This document shows, in pieces, positions 20,160 to 33,818 of a DNA stretch of 64,000 bases. Within the stretch, counting starts at the first letter, position 1. Every line of letters starts with the position of its first letter. This stretch comes from Amphimedon queenslandica (lineage: Eukaryota; Porifera; Demospongiae; Haplosclerida; Niphatidae), in NCBI RefSeq assembly GCF_000090795.2, contig NW_003546480.1, forward strand, positions 51,138 through 115,137, read 5' to 3'. The translations under genes were made by a program, and so were the position numbers. The notes under the pieces were generated by a model. It was not told where the DNA came from. It saw only the letters and a list, made by a program, of their open reading frames with translations, and made no database searches.

Positions 20160-21217
20160 GTCTCACCTTTAGTAGAGAGTGATCTTTTATAAGCTAGGAA
20201 TGTAAGAAGAAAGAATATAGCAGAGAGACACTCGGCTCTGCCCACCACTCCAGCAACCTGTTGAGAGAAAGACACATAACACCAAGATAATAATACTGTA
20301 TGTACAAGTACTGTTATTTCATTCACACTAGTTGGAAATAAATTAAATATTTACAATTTCATGTAACATCATTTTAACAAGTAAGTGTAAATTCTTTGGC
20401 AGGTGGTTAATTTGAACGTGCAGCTATAGCGACACAAACATGTGACACAATATTAGGGTAATAACTGATTAAGAGGAGACATCCTTACTGCTTCTGTGTG
20501 GACTGGATGAACTGCAAAACTCAAACCAGCGACAAACAATGGAAACATCTTCCTTTCTGGATCTTTAAAAACAACAAGTGAAGTAACGGCAACAAAGATA
20601 TAACAGACAACCCCGTGAAGGAGGACATTAACAAGATGGTATCCCATAGGGTCCAGTCCATGTAACATGTAGTTTAGACGAAAGGTGAGGACACAGAGTG
20701 GACGGTATGACTTATGGCTCCCTTCCTGATGCATTGGTGTACCCCAGAAATCATTGAGGAAGAGATTGAACAATGGAGTCTTAGGAAGGAGATCAGGGTT
20801 AGTTAGGATTGCAGAGGAGTCGTCAAAGCAAAACTCATTCTGTAATGTATTCAAGTAAACAGCAACACCAGCCAATGCTGAGAGTAGAGCTGGTAGAGAC
20901 CAGTGGGGATGAGCCCCGCGGGAAGTCCTTTGATGGAGCAGCTGCTGTTGAGTAGTGGAGGAGACTGGTCTAGGAGTAACTGGTTGAGGAGGAGACTGTA
21001 CTGCGGGCCCTCTCCTCGAAACACCATTGCTAGTCAAAGCAGTTGACAAGTCCTTCATTTTCTTTATTTTTCTGGGCTTCAGTTCAGTGGGTGGACTATG
21101 GAATGCTACACCTCCTAAGGCTAGAGGCAGCAAATCAACATCATGTTCCAGGACTTTTATAGAAAGAGATGGGCTGGAGGCATTTGAATCATGTGCCCTG
21201 ACAGCAGCAGCTGGCAA
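17249..21217 (-). CDS. TMTC: TMTC-family transmembrane TPR O-mannosyltransferase
   Basis: TMTC1-4 are ER proteins that O-mannosylate cadherins and related clients; they have an N-terminal multi-pass GT-C domain and C-terminal TPRs. Exon 1 (about 20493-21217) starts [17 protein letters not shown]. After a Pro-rich N-terminus it shows [17 protein letters not shown] (the luminal DD motif), [24 protein letters not shown] and [10 protein letters not shown], all diagnostic. Later exons add [20 protein letters not shown] (about 19672-19830), then [20 protein letters not shown] onward (about 18504-19250). TPR exons follow at about 18018-18410, 17840-17900, 17457-17800 and 17249-17391, ending [14 protein letters not shown]. 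At least eight TPR units are visible (for example [20 protein letters not shown]). Exons in 19830-20490 were not all resolved. Divergent with GNL2. Confidence 0.88.
18418..18476. repeat. (TAA)n/(TGA)n microsatellite in TMTC intron
   Basis: Compound trinucleotide repeat between two TPR exons. It creates spurious Tyr/His/Ser runs in all frames. Confidence 0.9.
19567..19660. repeat. (CT)n polypyrimidine tract in TMTC intron
   Basis: About 90 bp almost purely C and T on the plus strand (purine-rich on the coding strand), between the exon at 19672-19830 and the next downstream exon. Confidence 0.85.
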
Positions 21218-21459
21218 TGGGTAATTGAATTAATGCAGGGAGTGGAAAAGAATGGAAATAATTAGCTGAAAAGTATGCAAAAAATGTTCACATTAATTTT
21301 ACAATAGAAAAGGTTGGGCTAATTATTATAGATGTACCTAGTTAATATTCATGAGAGGTGGAGCAACCACTCCCACGTGCAAACACGTGGTTAGTTCCTT
21401 ACATTGTAGGTTTGAGTTATTTATGTTCTTTCTTTCTCTTTTTCTAGACTAACGGAGGG
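21218..21459. promoter_or_regulatory. Divergent TMTC/GNL2 promoter with two CACGTG boxes
   Basis: Two E-boxes lie at 21374-21379 and 21384-21389, 10 bp apart. A TTTCTAG acceptor at 21447 suggests GNL2 may have a non-coding first exon upstream. Confidence 0.5.
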
Positions 21460-24400
21460 ATGGGTCGTGTAATGAAGAAAAGTAAAGGAGGAGGAGGGAG
21501 TAAGAACAGAAGGAGCAGTAATGGCGGGAATTCTTTAAAGAAATCAAACTCAAGCACTAACCCAGGTAGCTTATGATAATTCTATTTAATGCCCTTCCTT
21601 CAGACAGGGTATCAACTGGTAAGCACATGAGCAGAGACAAGTCAACAATCAAACGTCTTCAGATGTACTCCAAAGGAGGGAAGGTTATCAGGTACCCAAT
21701 GGTGGAGATGAGAATGTGTTTGATGGTGTGCATTAATTAGGAATCATAAAGGCCATGTTGTTAAACCAGCTCCTTTTCAATCATCAGTGAAGTCAGGAGA
21801 AGTGGCGAGAGTACAGCCTAACAGCAAGTGGTTCGGTGAGAGTTGGAGGGAAGGGGGAGGAGCTTATTCTACTATCATATCAACAGGTAACACTAGAGTC
21901 ATCGGCCAGTCTGCTTTACAAAAGTTTCAAGAAGAAATGGGAAAAGTCATGAAAGATCCATATAAGGCAAGCCACTTTTTATTAATATTTATTTATTTAT
22001 TTATTTATTAGGTTGTAATGAGACAAACAGGACTGCCAATATCACTGCTTAATGAAAAAAGCAAAGTTTGCTCCAGTGTTATTGTTTGTTGTTATTGTTT
22101 GTTGTTGTTGTTTGTTGTTTATAGACTGCTCGGGTACATGTGTTAGATACTGAGAGTTTTGAGAACACCTTTGGACCTAAGGCTCAGCGTAAGAAGCCAC
22201 ACCTTAAATCCAGTAATTTAGAGGTAATTAATAATTATTATTAATAAAATAAATAAATTAATTAATTAACTAGGACATGCTTGAACAGGCCCAGTCCAGT
22301 GCAGGTCAGTCTATGTGACTACATCATGTGACATGAATCTGTTACTATTAATAGAACAATACGACTCTGAAAAAGATAAAGATCTTGATACACAAGAACC
22401 AGAATACAAGTAGGAGCTGTCTACATGTACTCCTGGTTGACTGTACAGTAGGTACGAGGATAGGGAACCGATATTCAGCAAAGGACAGTCAAAGAGACTC
22501 TGGAATGAACTGTACAAGGTGAGTTACCCTCTGTTGCCATGGTTACTGTACATACTACAGGTGATAGATTCTTCAGATGTTGTTATTCAAGTAAGAGAGA
22601 GAGAGGGTGGGAGGGAGAGAAGGTGTGTCCGTGACTCCACCCACTCTTAGGTACTGGACGCTAGGGACCCTCAAGGTACCAGGTCTAGACACATTGAGGA
22701 GTTCCTCCGTAAAGACAAACCTCACAAACACCTGATATTCATTCTTAATAAGTGTGACCTGGTCCCAACGTGGGTCACAGTAAGTCATACATTACTCCTC
22801 CTCCTCCTTCATCTCTCCATTACAGACCCGCTGGGTGGCACTCCTCTCCAGTGAATACCCTACGCTTGCCTTTCACGCCAGTTTAACTAACTCTTTTGGT
22901 AAAGGATCTCTCATTAACCTCTTGAGACAGTTTGCTAAAGTTTGTACCTAACATATTTTGAATATTTTAATCATCCATCATCATTCTTATAGCTTCATAA
23001 AGACAAGAAGCAAATTAGGTCAGTAATATTATATTTTATATTAATTTCTCTTCATTTAGTGTTGGTTTCATTGGGTATCCTAACGTTGGAAAGAGCTCTA
23101 TCATTAATACTCTTCGTTCTAAGAAAGTTTGTAATGTAGCACCAATTGCTGGAGAGACTAAGGTATTTCTAATTAATGAGCACTTGATCCTGTCATTATA
23201 TTAAGTAGGTGTGGCAGTACATCACTTTAATGAGGCGTATTTATTTAATTGACTGTCCGGGCGTGGTCTACCCAACTAATGACACTGATACTGACATTGT
23301 ACTTAAAGGAGTCGTGAGTTATTCTATTTAATCCACACATACTCTATTTAATGCACATCACCATAGGTTCGTGTAGAGAATATTAAAGAACCTTCAGAGC
23401 ACATTCCGGCAGTACTGGACAGAGTAAAGACCCAGTACCTCCAGAGAACCTACGGAGTTTATGAGTGGAACGATCATATTGAGTTCCTAGAGAAAGTAGC
23501 TAAGAAGAGTGGAAAATTATTAAAAGTAATAATAATAATAATATTAATTAATTATGTATGATGTTAGGGAGGTGATCCTGATATTAACACTGTGTCAAAG
23601 ATGATTCTGAATGATTTCCAGAGAGGAAAGTTGCCGTATTTTGTAAGACCTTCAACGGACAAGGTATTGAATAACAATAATGGTTTTATTAGTGGGCTTT
23701 AATTAGGATAAAGACGAGGGTGTATTTGAAAATGCAGAGGAAGAACTAACTGAAGGAGAGAGTTCTTTAGTGCCATCCCTCATGAATCTATCAAGAAGAG
23801 CCTGCACTCTTTATGACATTAACTGTGATGGACTAGAGGAGGTGGGGTTTAATGAAACAGCCTCTATTAATAGTAACGATCAAGAAGGAGGTGTGGCTTC
23901 AGAATCTATTAATAGTAACAGTAGTGATGAAGGAGATGTATCTATAAATATTAATGCCAGTGATGAAGGAGGTCCTTCAGTTAGTAACAGTACTGGTAGA
24001 CCAGCACCAGCTGGACCTCATGTGACATTATCAGATCAGTACAACCCGTTACTGGAACAGCACTCAATGCATCATGGGATCAAATCATTATTGAATATTA
24101 TTGTGAGTTATTTATAGTTTAAATGATGTCATTTTCAAAGTTATTTTTAGAAACCTCCTATTGCTCCTAAAGTTAATGAGCCTATAGAGGAAGGAACTGA
24201 ATCTCAGGATATTGTTAGTAAATTCACTGATTCCGCTGATCAAAGAGTTGAGACTGATCAAACAGAAGCTGATACCAATCAGAGTAAATCAAGAATATAC
24301 ATGTACATGTACAGCAATATTCCTTGGAACATTAGGTACTGATGAGGTCCCTTTAGCCGATCAGGAGGAGGAGGAAGAGGTCAGTGATGATAATGGAGGG

Positions 24401-25263
24401 AGTGCCCTATCCTTACCAGCTGTGTATTGCTGTGGGCAATACTTGGAACTGGATCAAGACACAGAGACACTCCCCTCACCTCCTCCTCCTCCTGTTGAGA
24501 GGTGGAATAAAAGATATCATGAACAGCTTTCAACTGATAGTGACTCACCAAAGAGGATTAAAGTATCTAATTAATTTTTATTAATTATTATTATTATTAC
24601 TATATTTCTATTTACAGGGTACTTGTTCTGGTGATGTTATTATAGTTGATGTTCGGGCGGAGCATGACAAGAGGAGGAGAGGTAGGTGTGGTCATTGTCA
24701 TGGTAATGCTACTCGTTATTTTAGAGTTTAAGGAAAGTCTTATTCTCTCCTCCACTGATCATGAACCAGGTACTGCTACTGGTACTGCTATGGGTACTGC
24801 TATGGGGAAAAGAAGGGAAGGGGGCAGTGCTGATGGTAAAAGGGGTGTGGCTAAGGCACCGTTCTATTCAATGACAATTGATGAGTCAGCAGTTACTGTT
24901 GTTGAGATGCCACGAGCAATGAAGAAGAAACCAATAGCTAAAGGTAATTATTTATTGATTAATTGATTGTTTATTAATAATCATATATACATTACTTCAG
25001 AGGTTGTTGTGAAGAAGAGGAAGAGATTAGAGAGAAGAGGAGGGAGCAGTGATGAAGAGACTGTCAAGGTAAGGGACACACATCAGCAGCTGTCAGTCAG
25101 TCTGTACCCTCTCTCTCTCTCCCTCCCTCTCTCTCTCTCTCTGGGTGTGTGTGTGTGTGTGTAGAAGAAGGTTAGCAGGAAGGAAGAGAAGAGACAGAAG
25201 TTGAAGAAGAAAGGATTTTACAATTTAGTGAATGTTAAGAATAAGAGGAGGAAAGAAAAATGA
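21460..25263 (+). CDS. GNL2: Nucleolar GTP-binding protein 2 (GNL2/NOG2)
   Basis: Circularly permuted GTPase needed for 60S pre-ribosome maturation and nucleolar exit. The first exons are 21460-21565, 21604-21691, 21741-21835, 21887-21966, 22012-22065. The N-terminal NGP1 domain shows [32 protein letters not shown] and [14 protein letters not shown]. The GTPase motifs appear in permuted order: [11 protein letters not shown] (G4), then [12 protein letters not shown] (G1), then [13 protein letters not shown] (G3), between about 22640 and 23310. Next come [19 protein letters not shown] and a long acidic then basic C-terminus ending [10 protein letters not shown], typical of nucleolar proteins. 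The fourth exon ends AAG with the intron starting GCAAGC (21967), a GC-AG intron supported by perfect family alignment ([13 protein letters not shown]). There are about 20 exons; some in the acidic tail are approximate. Confidence 0.92.
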
Positions 25264-25360
25264 AAGAATTACATGTATAATAAAAATTGATTTCAACAAT
25301 TTGTACTATAATGATATTCATAATTCATTAATTAACTAGTTAGTGGTTAATTAATTAAAG
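25264..25360. other. 97-bp spacer between GNL2 and CEP290 (same strand)
   Basis: Very short tandem spacing. It contains AATAAAAATT at about 25278, a likely poly(A) signal for GNL2, so the CEP290 promoter must be extremely compact or overlap the end of GNL2. Confidence 0.5.
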
Positions 25361-27072
25361 ATGTCTTCCAGCAGTGAGGGAGTATCAGGTTGGGAGAGAT
25401 TAGCTCTTGTCAGTGAAGCAGAGATAAGAGGATCAGAGGAAGAGACGGTGGACCTGTTTTACGTGTTCCTCTTGAATAATAAACTGAATGGAGGGAAAGA
25501 ATTGGACACAGTGACACTAACTAAACTAATAAACAACATCCAGACCATCATTAGAGTAAGGGAAAGCAACACCAGCACCTCTTCATCTTTCCTTTCTGTC
25601 CCTCCCTCCCTCCCCCTCCCTCTCTCTCTATTCCAATACTAGTGTGTGTGTGTGTGTGCGGGTACAGTTGATGTGTTTAGTAGTACAATAGTTCTGTTTA
25701 CTCCATTTTGTTGTTACCATGGCAACACATATGTCACCCCCTTTAGTTAAAGAATGCCGAGTTCCAGGAGCAACTAACTGAGTATGAGAGGGACCACACC
25801 AGCCACCAGAAGGAAGGGAGGGAGAGGGAGCAGCTCGAACAAATAATAATGGAACAGCGAAACAAGATCAGTGAACTAGAGGTTAAATATACTCATCTAC
25901 CTATGATGTAATACCTTACCATTAATACAGGGAACTATTAATTCATTGACAGCTAAAGTGGGCGGAGTTGGGGGCGGGGGAATGAGTCTGTTGGGTAAAG
26001 TAGTAGATGATCTTCAGTCTGAACTGGAGAAGACCAGGACTAATGTAGCAACAGAAAAAATTGAAATACAACGAGTAAGTATAAATAGAAGATATACTGT
26101 ATCAATGTATTGTAATGCACCTATGAAAAATACCCTGTACTATAGCCCATGGTTTTTTCCAAGAAATGGCTCAAAATCACCCCAAATTTTTATTACATTT
26201 TCTGATACATATTGATGTCCTTATGCTGTGTAGAAAGTTTGAGTCGATTCCAACTTCAATTTTTCAAGTTACAGCCATTTTAAGAAAATGCCAAAATTCT
26301 GAAAAATACCCAAGGCTATAGCCCATGGTTTTTTTTCAAAAAATGGCTCCGAAATCACCCCAAATTTTTATTACATTTTCTGATACATATTGATGTTGTT
26401 TGTTTCTCCTTCAGTTGAATAGTGAGCTGTCAGTGAGTGCTGCTCAGGTCCAGAGGCTTCAGTTGGAGTTAGCTTCTAAAGATAATGAACTGACTCAGTA
26501 TCGGATTGAATGGGAGAAGAGGAAGGCTGGGAAGAAATCATTAATAGAGGAGGAGCTTAGGGAGAGACTCCGCCTTCAAGGGAGGGAAATGGCTGAACAG
26601 CTGGACAAGATGGAGGTAAGAAGAACAATAAATTAATTATTTTTATTTATTTATTTATTTATTTATTTATTCAGTTGTTATTAAGAGAGAAGCAGGCACT
26701 GGAAGGATCAGTATCCACTAGTGATAAAGAAATGAAGCAGTTGATTGAAGAAAGAGAATCAATGTTACAAAAATTACAAAAGCACCAGGTACTGTACAAT
26801 ATAGTATACTAATCCTGTATAACCTAGTATACTAATGCTGTATAAGTTAGTATATTATGGTACTTGTATTATCATTATTATTATTAGGAGGCATTGGCTG
26901 AGGCTGGTCGTGTTAATTTTGATCTTGAGAGATCATTGGAATCATTGAGATCTCAGTTGAATCAGTGTCAGGATCAATTAGCTGATCAAGTTGACGCTAA
27001 TCAAAGATTGTGTGATAAAATGAAAGAAGACAGCGAGAGAGCTAAAGTATAATTAATAATATACAAATTATT

Positions 27073-27111
<39 letters not shown>

Positions 27112-28104
27112 TTTTAGTCGAAGCTTTCCTCTCGTTCAAAGTTGCTCTCAGAGGCTAACAGTAAGATATCATCACTAGAAGATCAGCTCCAGCAGATCAC
27201 AATCAACACTCAGAAAGGATCAGCACTGAGACTAAACAAAGTACCCAATACATGTACATGTACACCTTTATATATCGTTAATGTGTGACTCCGCCCACTT
27301 ACAGGAGCTGGCGGAGAAGGAGACTGAAGTCCAGGAGCTGCAGGATGAGCTGTATCAAGCATCAGTCGACATTGACTCACTCTCTGCCCAACTGAAAGAC
27401 GCTATCAAGTATTGCCAATATACCACTCTATTGTGCATGTATACATTATACATAATACCTAATGTACACTTACCTAATTAATGTACACATGTACTATAAT
27501 GTACTGTACACATTTATGAGTTACCTGTTGTGTGTGTATTGTGTGTTACCTACAGTATGAGTTACCTGTTGTGTTGTGTGTTACCTACAGTATGAGTTAC
27601 CTGTTGTGTGTATTGTGTTTAGTCGGTCAGATCCAGTGAAGGTGAGTCCATTGCTACACAAAGAGATACAGGATATGAAGAACCAACTGAAGGAAATGGA
27701 GGCACTGCTGAAGAGAGAACAAGAAAGAAGACAACAAGTAGTTTATTATATTAATGATTGTTTGTTTATTATATTAATTATTGTTTATTTATTTATTGAT
27801 AGTCTGAGAAAGACAAGGAGGATGTAGACAGTGAGTTGGTTGAGCTGAGACATAAACTGGATCAGTATGAGAGTGGAGTCCTTGGACTGAAGGAAGCAAT
27901 GAATGAAATAAAACTAAAGAAAGAGGAACTGGCACACAGAGACACGTTAGTACCAGAATGAGGCAGTATGGGAATGAGGCAGTATGGGAATGAGGCAGTA
28001 TGGGAATGAGGCAGTATGGGAATGAGGCAGTATGGGAATGAGAATTGAAGGAATGTACATGTACTAAATATTGATGATTGTGTTCAAGTACTGCAGGCGT
28101 ACAT

Positions 28105-28199
<95 letters not shown>

Positions 28200-28625
28200 A
28201 TTATTATTATTGCAGTGAGGTGAGTGGGTTGGTCCAGGAAGTGAACAGGTTGCAGAGTGAGACTGATACACTGGATGAGATTAATGAAGCACTGAGAGAC
28301 AAACTGGGACTGGAACCAGGAACGGAACCGGAACTGACTCAAGTAATGTGTAGTACATGTACGTGTACTTAAAATGGAGGAATTCTTTACTTTTAATTTT
28401 TGGTCTAATTTTGGTAACAATGGTACACTGTGTATTGTTGCTAGGTTCGTGAGAGAAGATTTGCTGAACTGAACAAGTTAAAGAGAGACAATGTTACATT
28501 AACTAATGAAGTTCAGAGACTAGAAGAGGAAAAACTGACCTTGAGAAAGAAAATAATTGATCAAGCAACATCAGGGAGTACAAAGTGATTTATAATATTA
28601 ATTATTAATTAATTAATTATTAATT

Positions 28626-28658
<33 letters not shown>

Positions 28659-31600
28659 TTTTATTTATTTATTGGTAGATCTTTACCTGTTTCTGTTAAC
28701 TCGTCTCCTGGTCACATCACTGTTGCTGATTTGAGGAATCAACTCTCAAAACTGCAAACTGAACTAGCTACAGAGAGACAGAGAAGGGAAGCTTATCAAA
28801 AAGAAATAACTCGTCTAAACCGAGATACCAGTCTACCACCCCCTGGGGATAAGACTAGAGCCAAAACCAGTCAAACTGGAGCTAGAAGAACCAGTCAAAC
28901 TAGTCAGACCAGTCCTAGGATCAAGATAGACAGAGTGAGAGAGAGAGAAGAGATTGATTCAACAGGAGGACTAGTTTACACTAATGATAATGGACCAAGC
29001 ACTGCTGGACTAGCTGGACATGAATCTACTGATGGTAATATCGGTATTTATTTATTTATTTATTTATTTTATTTATTATTTTATCATAATTAGGTGATGT
29101 TACTGCTAATATGCAGGAGGGGGAGGAGTTATTAATGATTATTAATGAGCTGAAGGAACGAGAGCAATCACTGAGAGCCACTGAACAAGAAATGAACCAA
29201 CTGAAGAATAAATACGATATAATAACTCACCAGCAGGTAAAAACCACTAATAACCATTAATAACTATTAATAACTGTTAATAACTATTAATAACTGTTAA
29301 TAACTGATGGACAGGGTCTGCTATACAGTGAATACAGTGTTGCTAAGAGACAATGGAGGGAGGAGAGGGATCAGTTAATGAGAGAAAAACAAGAACTGAT
29401 AAACAAACAAGGAGATACCACAGTAAACAACAGCAACAACAACAACAACAACAACATTAATAATAAGTACATGTTCTTTCCTAACAGCACTCAACTGGAG
29501 ATGTTGATCTACTTCATTCCACTATATCTCAGTTGAGGTCAGAGCTACAGTCTCTTCAAGTTCAGAATAACAATGTAAATGGATCACTGAGAAGAACAGA
29601 GACACTCCTCCTTGATAAAGAGAGAGAGATCAGTCAATTGAATGTACAAATAAGCTCACTGGAGAGGAGAATGGAGGCAGAGAGAAGGGCCAGGGAACAA
29701 TCATCAACACGATCCATTGAATTCACTACTGAAGCTATTGAACAACTACAAGTTAGGGAATGCATTGTTGTTGTTTATTGTTGTTGTTTATTGTTATTGT
29801 TTACTGTTGTTGTTTACTGTTGTTGTTTACTGTTGTTGTTTATTGTTGTTTATAGGCTCAATTGGTTCAGAAGGAGCATCAGGTTGATAAATATCAGAAA
29901 TTGCTGCAAGACACCAGACAAGAGTATCATGTATCAGTAGAATCATATAAAGAAGAAATACTGTTACTGGAGAAGAAACTAAGAACTAAAACTGCTGGTA
30001 ATTATTAATTACTATATTGTTAGATTATTATTATTATTAACGTTTAGCTCTTTCAAGACTACAAGAGGATGCTTCCCTTTCCCCCCCTCCCCTCGTTACT
30101 CTCTCGTCCCCTCCTCCTCCTCCTCTCCCTCTCTCCTCCATCCACCGCTACTCTCCTGAACTAGCTCAAGAAGTACAAGACACTAACAGAAGATTGAGTG
30201 AGGAGCTGGAGAGAGAGAAGAGAGAGAGAAGCGATGACAGGAAGCAGTTCTTGAAGAAAGAAGAAGAACTGAAGAAAGAATTGGGTCAACTGAGAAACAA
30301 GCACAGACTAGAAATTAAAGGTACATAATTGATATCTCTGTGTAGAAAGTTTGAGGTGATTCCGACTTCAATTTTTGAGTTACGGCCATTTTAAGAAAAT
30401 GCCAAAAATTTGAAAAATACCCAAGGCTATAGCCCATGGTTTTTTCCAAAAAATGGCTCTGAAATCACCCCAAAATTTTATTACATTTTTTGATACATAT
30501 TAATGTCCTTATGCTGTGTAGAAAGTTTGAGGGGATTCCGACTTCAATTTTTCAAGTTACGGCCATTTTAAGAAAATGCCAAAAATTTGAAAAATACCCA
30601 AGGCTATAGCCCATGGTTTTTCCAAAAAATGGCTCCGAAATCACCCCAAATTTTTATTACATTTTTTGATACATATTAATGTCCTTATGCTGTGTAGAAA
30701 GTTTGAGGTGATTCCGACTTCAATTTTTTGAGTTATGGCCATTTTAAGAAAATGCCAAAAATCTGAAAAATACCCAAGGCTATAATAGCCCATGGTTTTT
30801 TCCAAAAAATGGCTCCGAAATCACCCCAAATTTTTATTACATTTTCTGATACATATTGATGTCCTTATGCTGTGTAGAAAGTTTGAGTCAATTCCGACTT
30901 CAATTTTTCAAGTTACGGCCATTTTAAGAAAATGCCAAAAATCTGAAAAATACCCAAGGCTATAGCCCATGGTTTTTTCCAAAAAATGGCTCCGAAATCA
31001 CCCCAAATTTTTATTACATTTTCTGATACATATTGATGTCCTTATGCTGTGTAGAAAGTTTGAGTCAATTCCGACTTCAATTTTTCAAGTCATGGCCATT
31101 TTAAGAAAATACCAAAAATCTGAAAAATACCCAAGGCTATAGCCCATGGTTTTTTCCAAAAAATGGCTCCGAAATCACCCCAAATTTTTATTACATTTTC
31201 TGATACATATTGATGTCCTTATGCTGTGTAGAAAGTTTGAGGTGATTCCGACTTCAATTTTTCAAGTTATGGCCATTTTAAGAAAATGCCAAAAATTTGA
31301 AAAATACCCAAGGCTATTATAGCCCATGGTTTTTTCCAAAAAATGGCTCCAAAATCACCCCAAATTTTTATTACATTTTCTGATACATATTGATGTACTT
31401 ATGCTGTGTAGAAAGTTTGAGTCAATTCCGACTTCAATTTTTCAAGTCATGGCCATTTTAAGAAAATGCCAAAAATCTGAAAAATACCCAAGGCTATAGC
31501 CCATGGTTTTTCCAAAAAATGGCTCCAAAATCACCCCAAATTTTTATTACATTTTCTGATACATATTGATGTACTTATGCTATTGTACATATGCTTACAT

Positions 31601-33787
31601 ATTTATTTATTTATTTATTTATTTATTTATTCATTAATTAATTTATTTTTTGCTGTTTTTTTAGAGTTGCACAATTCCTTGTCAAGCAAATCCTCTCAGA
31701 TATCAGAACTGGAGGAAGAACTTGAGATTATGAATGGAGAACTATCAGCAGCTCTTGAGTCAAGCAAGAAAGGTACAACAAACATTATTTATTTATTTAT
31801 TTATTTTTATTTATTTATTTATTTATTTAAGTACCTTCAAGAAGTCTTCGTGAGTTAGTTGAGCGGTTAAGGTCCCAGCTAGCGGAGAAGGAGAGGGAAC
31901 TGTTGATATTAACTGACTCATTGAAACAAGTTAGAGCTGATCTGGTGGACACTGTCCAGAAAACACTGCAAGTAATCATATCATAATAAGTATCATAATA
32001 AGTACACATACATCAATCATTATATGTACTGTACACTGTATTAATCATCATGTACTGTACACTGTATTAATCATCATGTACTGTACACTGTATTAATCAT
32101 CATGTACTGTACACTGTATTAATCATCATGTACTGTACACTGTATTAATCATCATGTACTGTACACTGTATTAATCATCATGTACTGTACACTGTATTAA
32201 TCATCATGTACTGTACACTGTATTAATCATCATGTACTGTACACTGTATTAATCATCATGTACTGTACACTGTATTAATCATCATGTACTGTACTGTATT
32301 AATCATCATGTACTGTACACTGTATTAATCATCATGTACTGTACTGTATTAATCATCATGTACTGTACACTGTATTAATCATCATGTACTGTACACTGTA
32401 TTAATCATCATGTACTGTACACTGTATTAATCATCATGTACTGTACACTGTATTAATCATCATGTACTGTACTGTATTAATCATCATGTACTGTACACTG
32501 TATTAATCATCATGTACTGTACTGTATTAATCATCATGTACTGTACACTGTATTAATCATCATGTACTGTACACTGTATTAATCATCATGTACTGTACAC
32601 TGTATTAATCATCATGTACTGTACACTGTATTAATCATCATGTACTGTACACTGTATTAATCATCATGTACTGTACACTGTATTAATCATCATGTACTGT
32701 ACACTGTATTAATCATCATGTACTGTACACTGTATTAATCATCATGTANNNNNNNNNNNNNNNNNNNNNNNNNNNNNNNNNNNNNNNNNNNNNNNNNNNN
32801 NNNNNNNNNNNNNNNNNNNNNNNNNNNNNNNNNNNNNNNNNNNNNNNNNNNNNNNNNNNNNNNNNNNNNNNNNNNNNNNNNNNNNNNNNNNNNNNNNNNN
32901 NNNNNNNNNNNNNNNNNNNNNNNNNNNNNNNNNNNNNNNNNNNNNNNNNNNNTCATCATGTACTGTACACTGTATTAATCATCATGTACTGTACACTGTA
33001 TTAATCATCATGTACTGTACACTGTATTAATCATCATGTACTGTACACTGTATTAATCATCATGTACTGTACACTGCATTAATCATCATGTACTGTACAC
33101 TGTATTAATCATCATGTACTGTACTGTATTAATCATCATGTACTGTACTGTATTAATCATCATGTACTGTACTGTATTAATCATCATGTACTGTACACTG
33201 TATTAATCATCATGTACTGTACACTGTATTAATCATCATGTACTGTACTGTATTAATCATCATGTACTGTACACTGTATTAATCATCATGTACTGTACAC
33301 TGTATTAATCATCATGTACTGTACACTGTATTAATCATCATGTACTGTACACTGTATTAATCATCATGTACTGTACACTGTATTAATCATCATGTACTGT
33401 ACACTGTATTAATCATCATGTACTGTACACTGTATTAATCATCATGTACTGTACACTGTATTAATCATCATGTACTGTACACTGTATTAATCATCATGTA
33501 CTGTACACTGTATTAATCATCATGTACTGTACACTGTATTAATCATCATGTACTGTACACTGTATTAATCATCATGTACTGTACTGTATTAATCATCATG
33601 TACTGTATCATTGCTACAGAGTCAGTGTAGACAGGATGAAGCTGAGGTGAGTGTGCAGAGGTTAGTGATGGAGAGGGTCAGAGGAGCTGAGGAGAAACAC
33701 GAAGAGAAAATGAGAGAAATGAAATCAAAAACACTTCAACTGGAAACTGAACTTGATAATGTGAAGAAGGTACATGTACACGTATTT

Positions 33788-33818
<31 letters not shown>

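Noticed and set aside
28103-28420. Poly-Asn, poly-Ile, poly-Tyr frames
   Set aside because: Products of the TTA/TTG compound microsatellite in a CEP290 intron; real coding resumes at about 28216.
32735-33004. Reading frames consisting mainly of X
   Set aside because: They are translations of the N gap.
32013-33606. Regular direct repeats that could suggest a CRISPR array
   Set aside because: Units are contiguous with no unique spacers, and the array sits in an intron of CEP290. It is a minisatellite.
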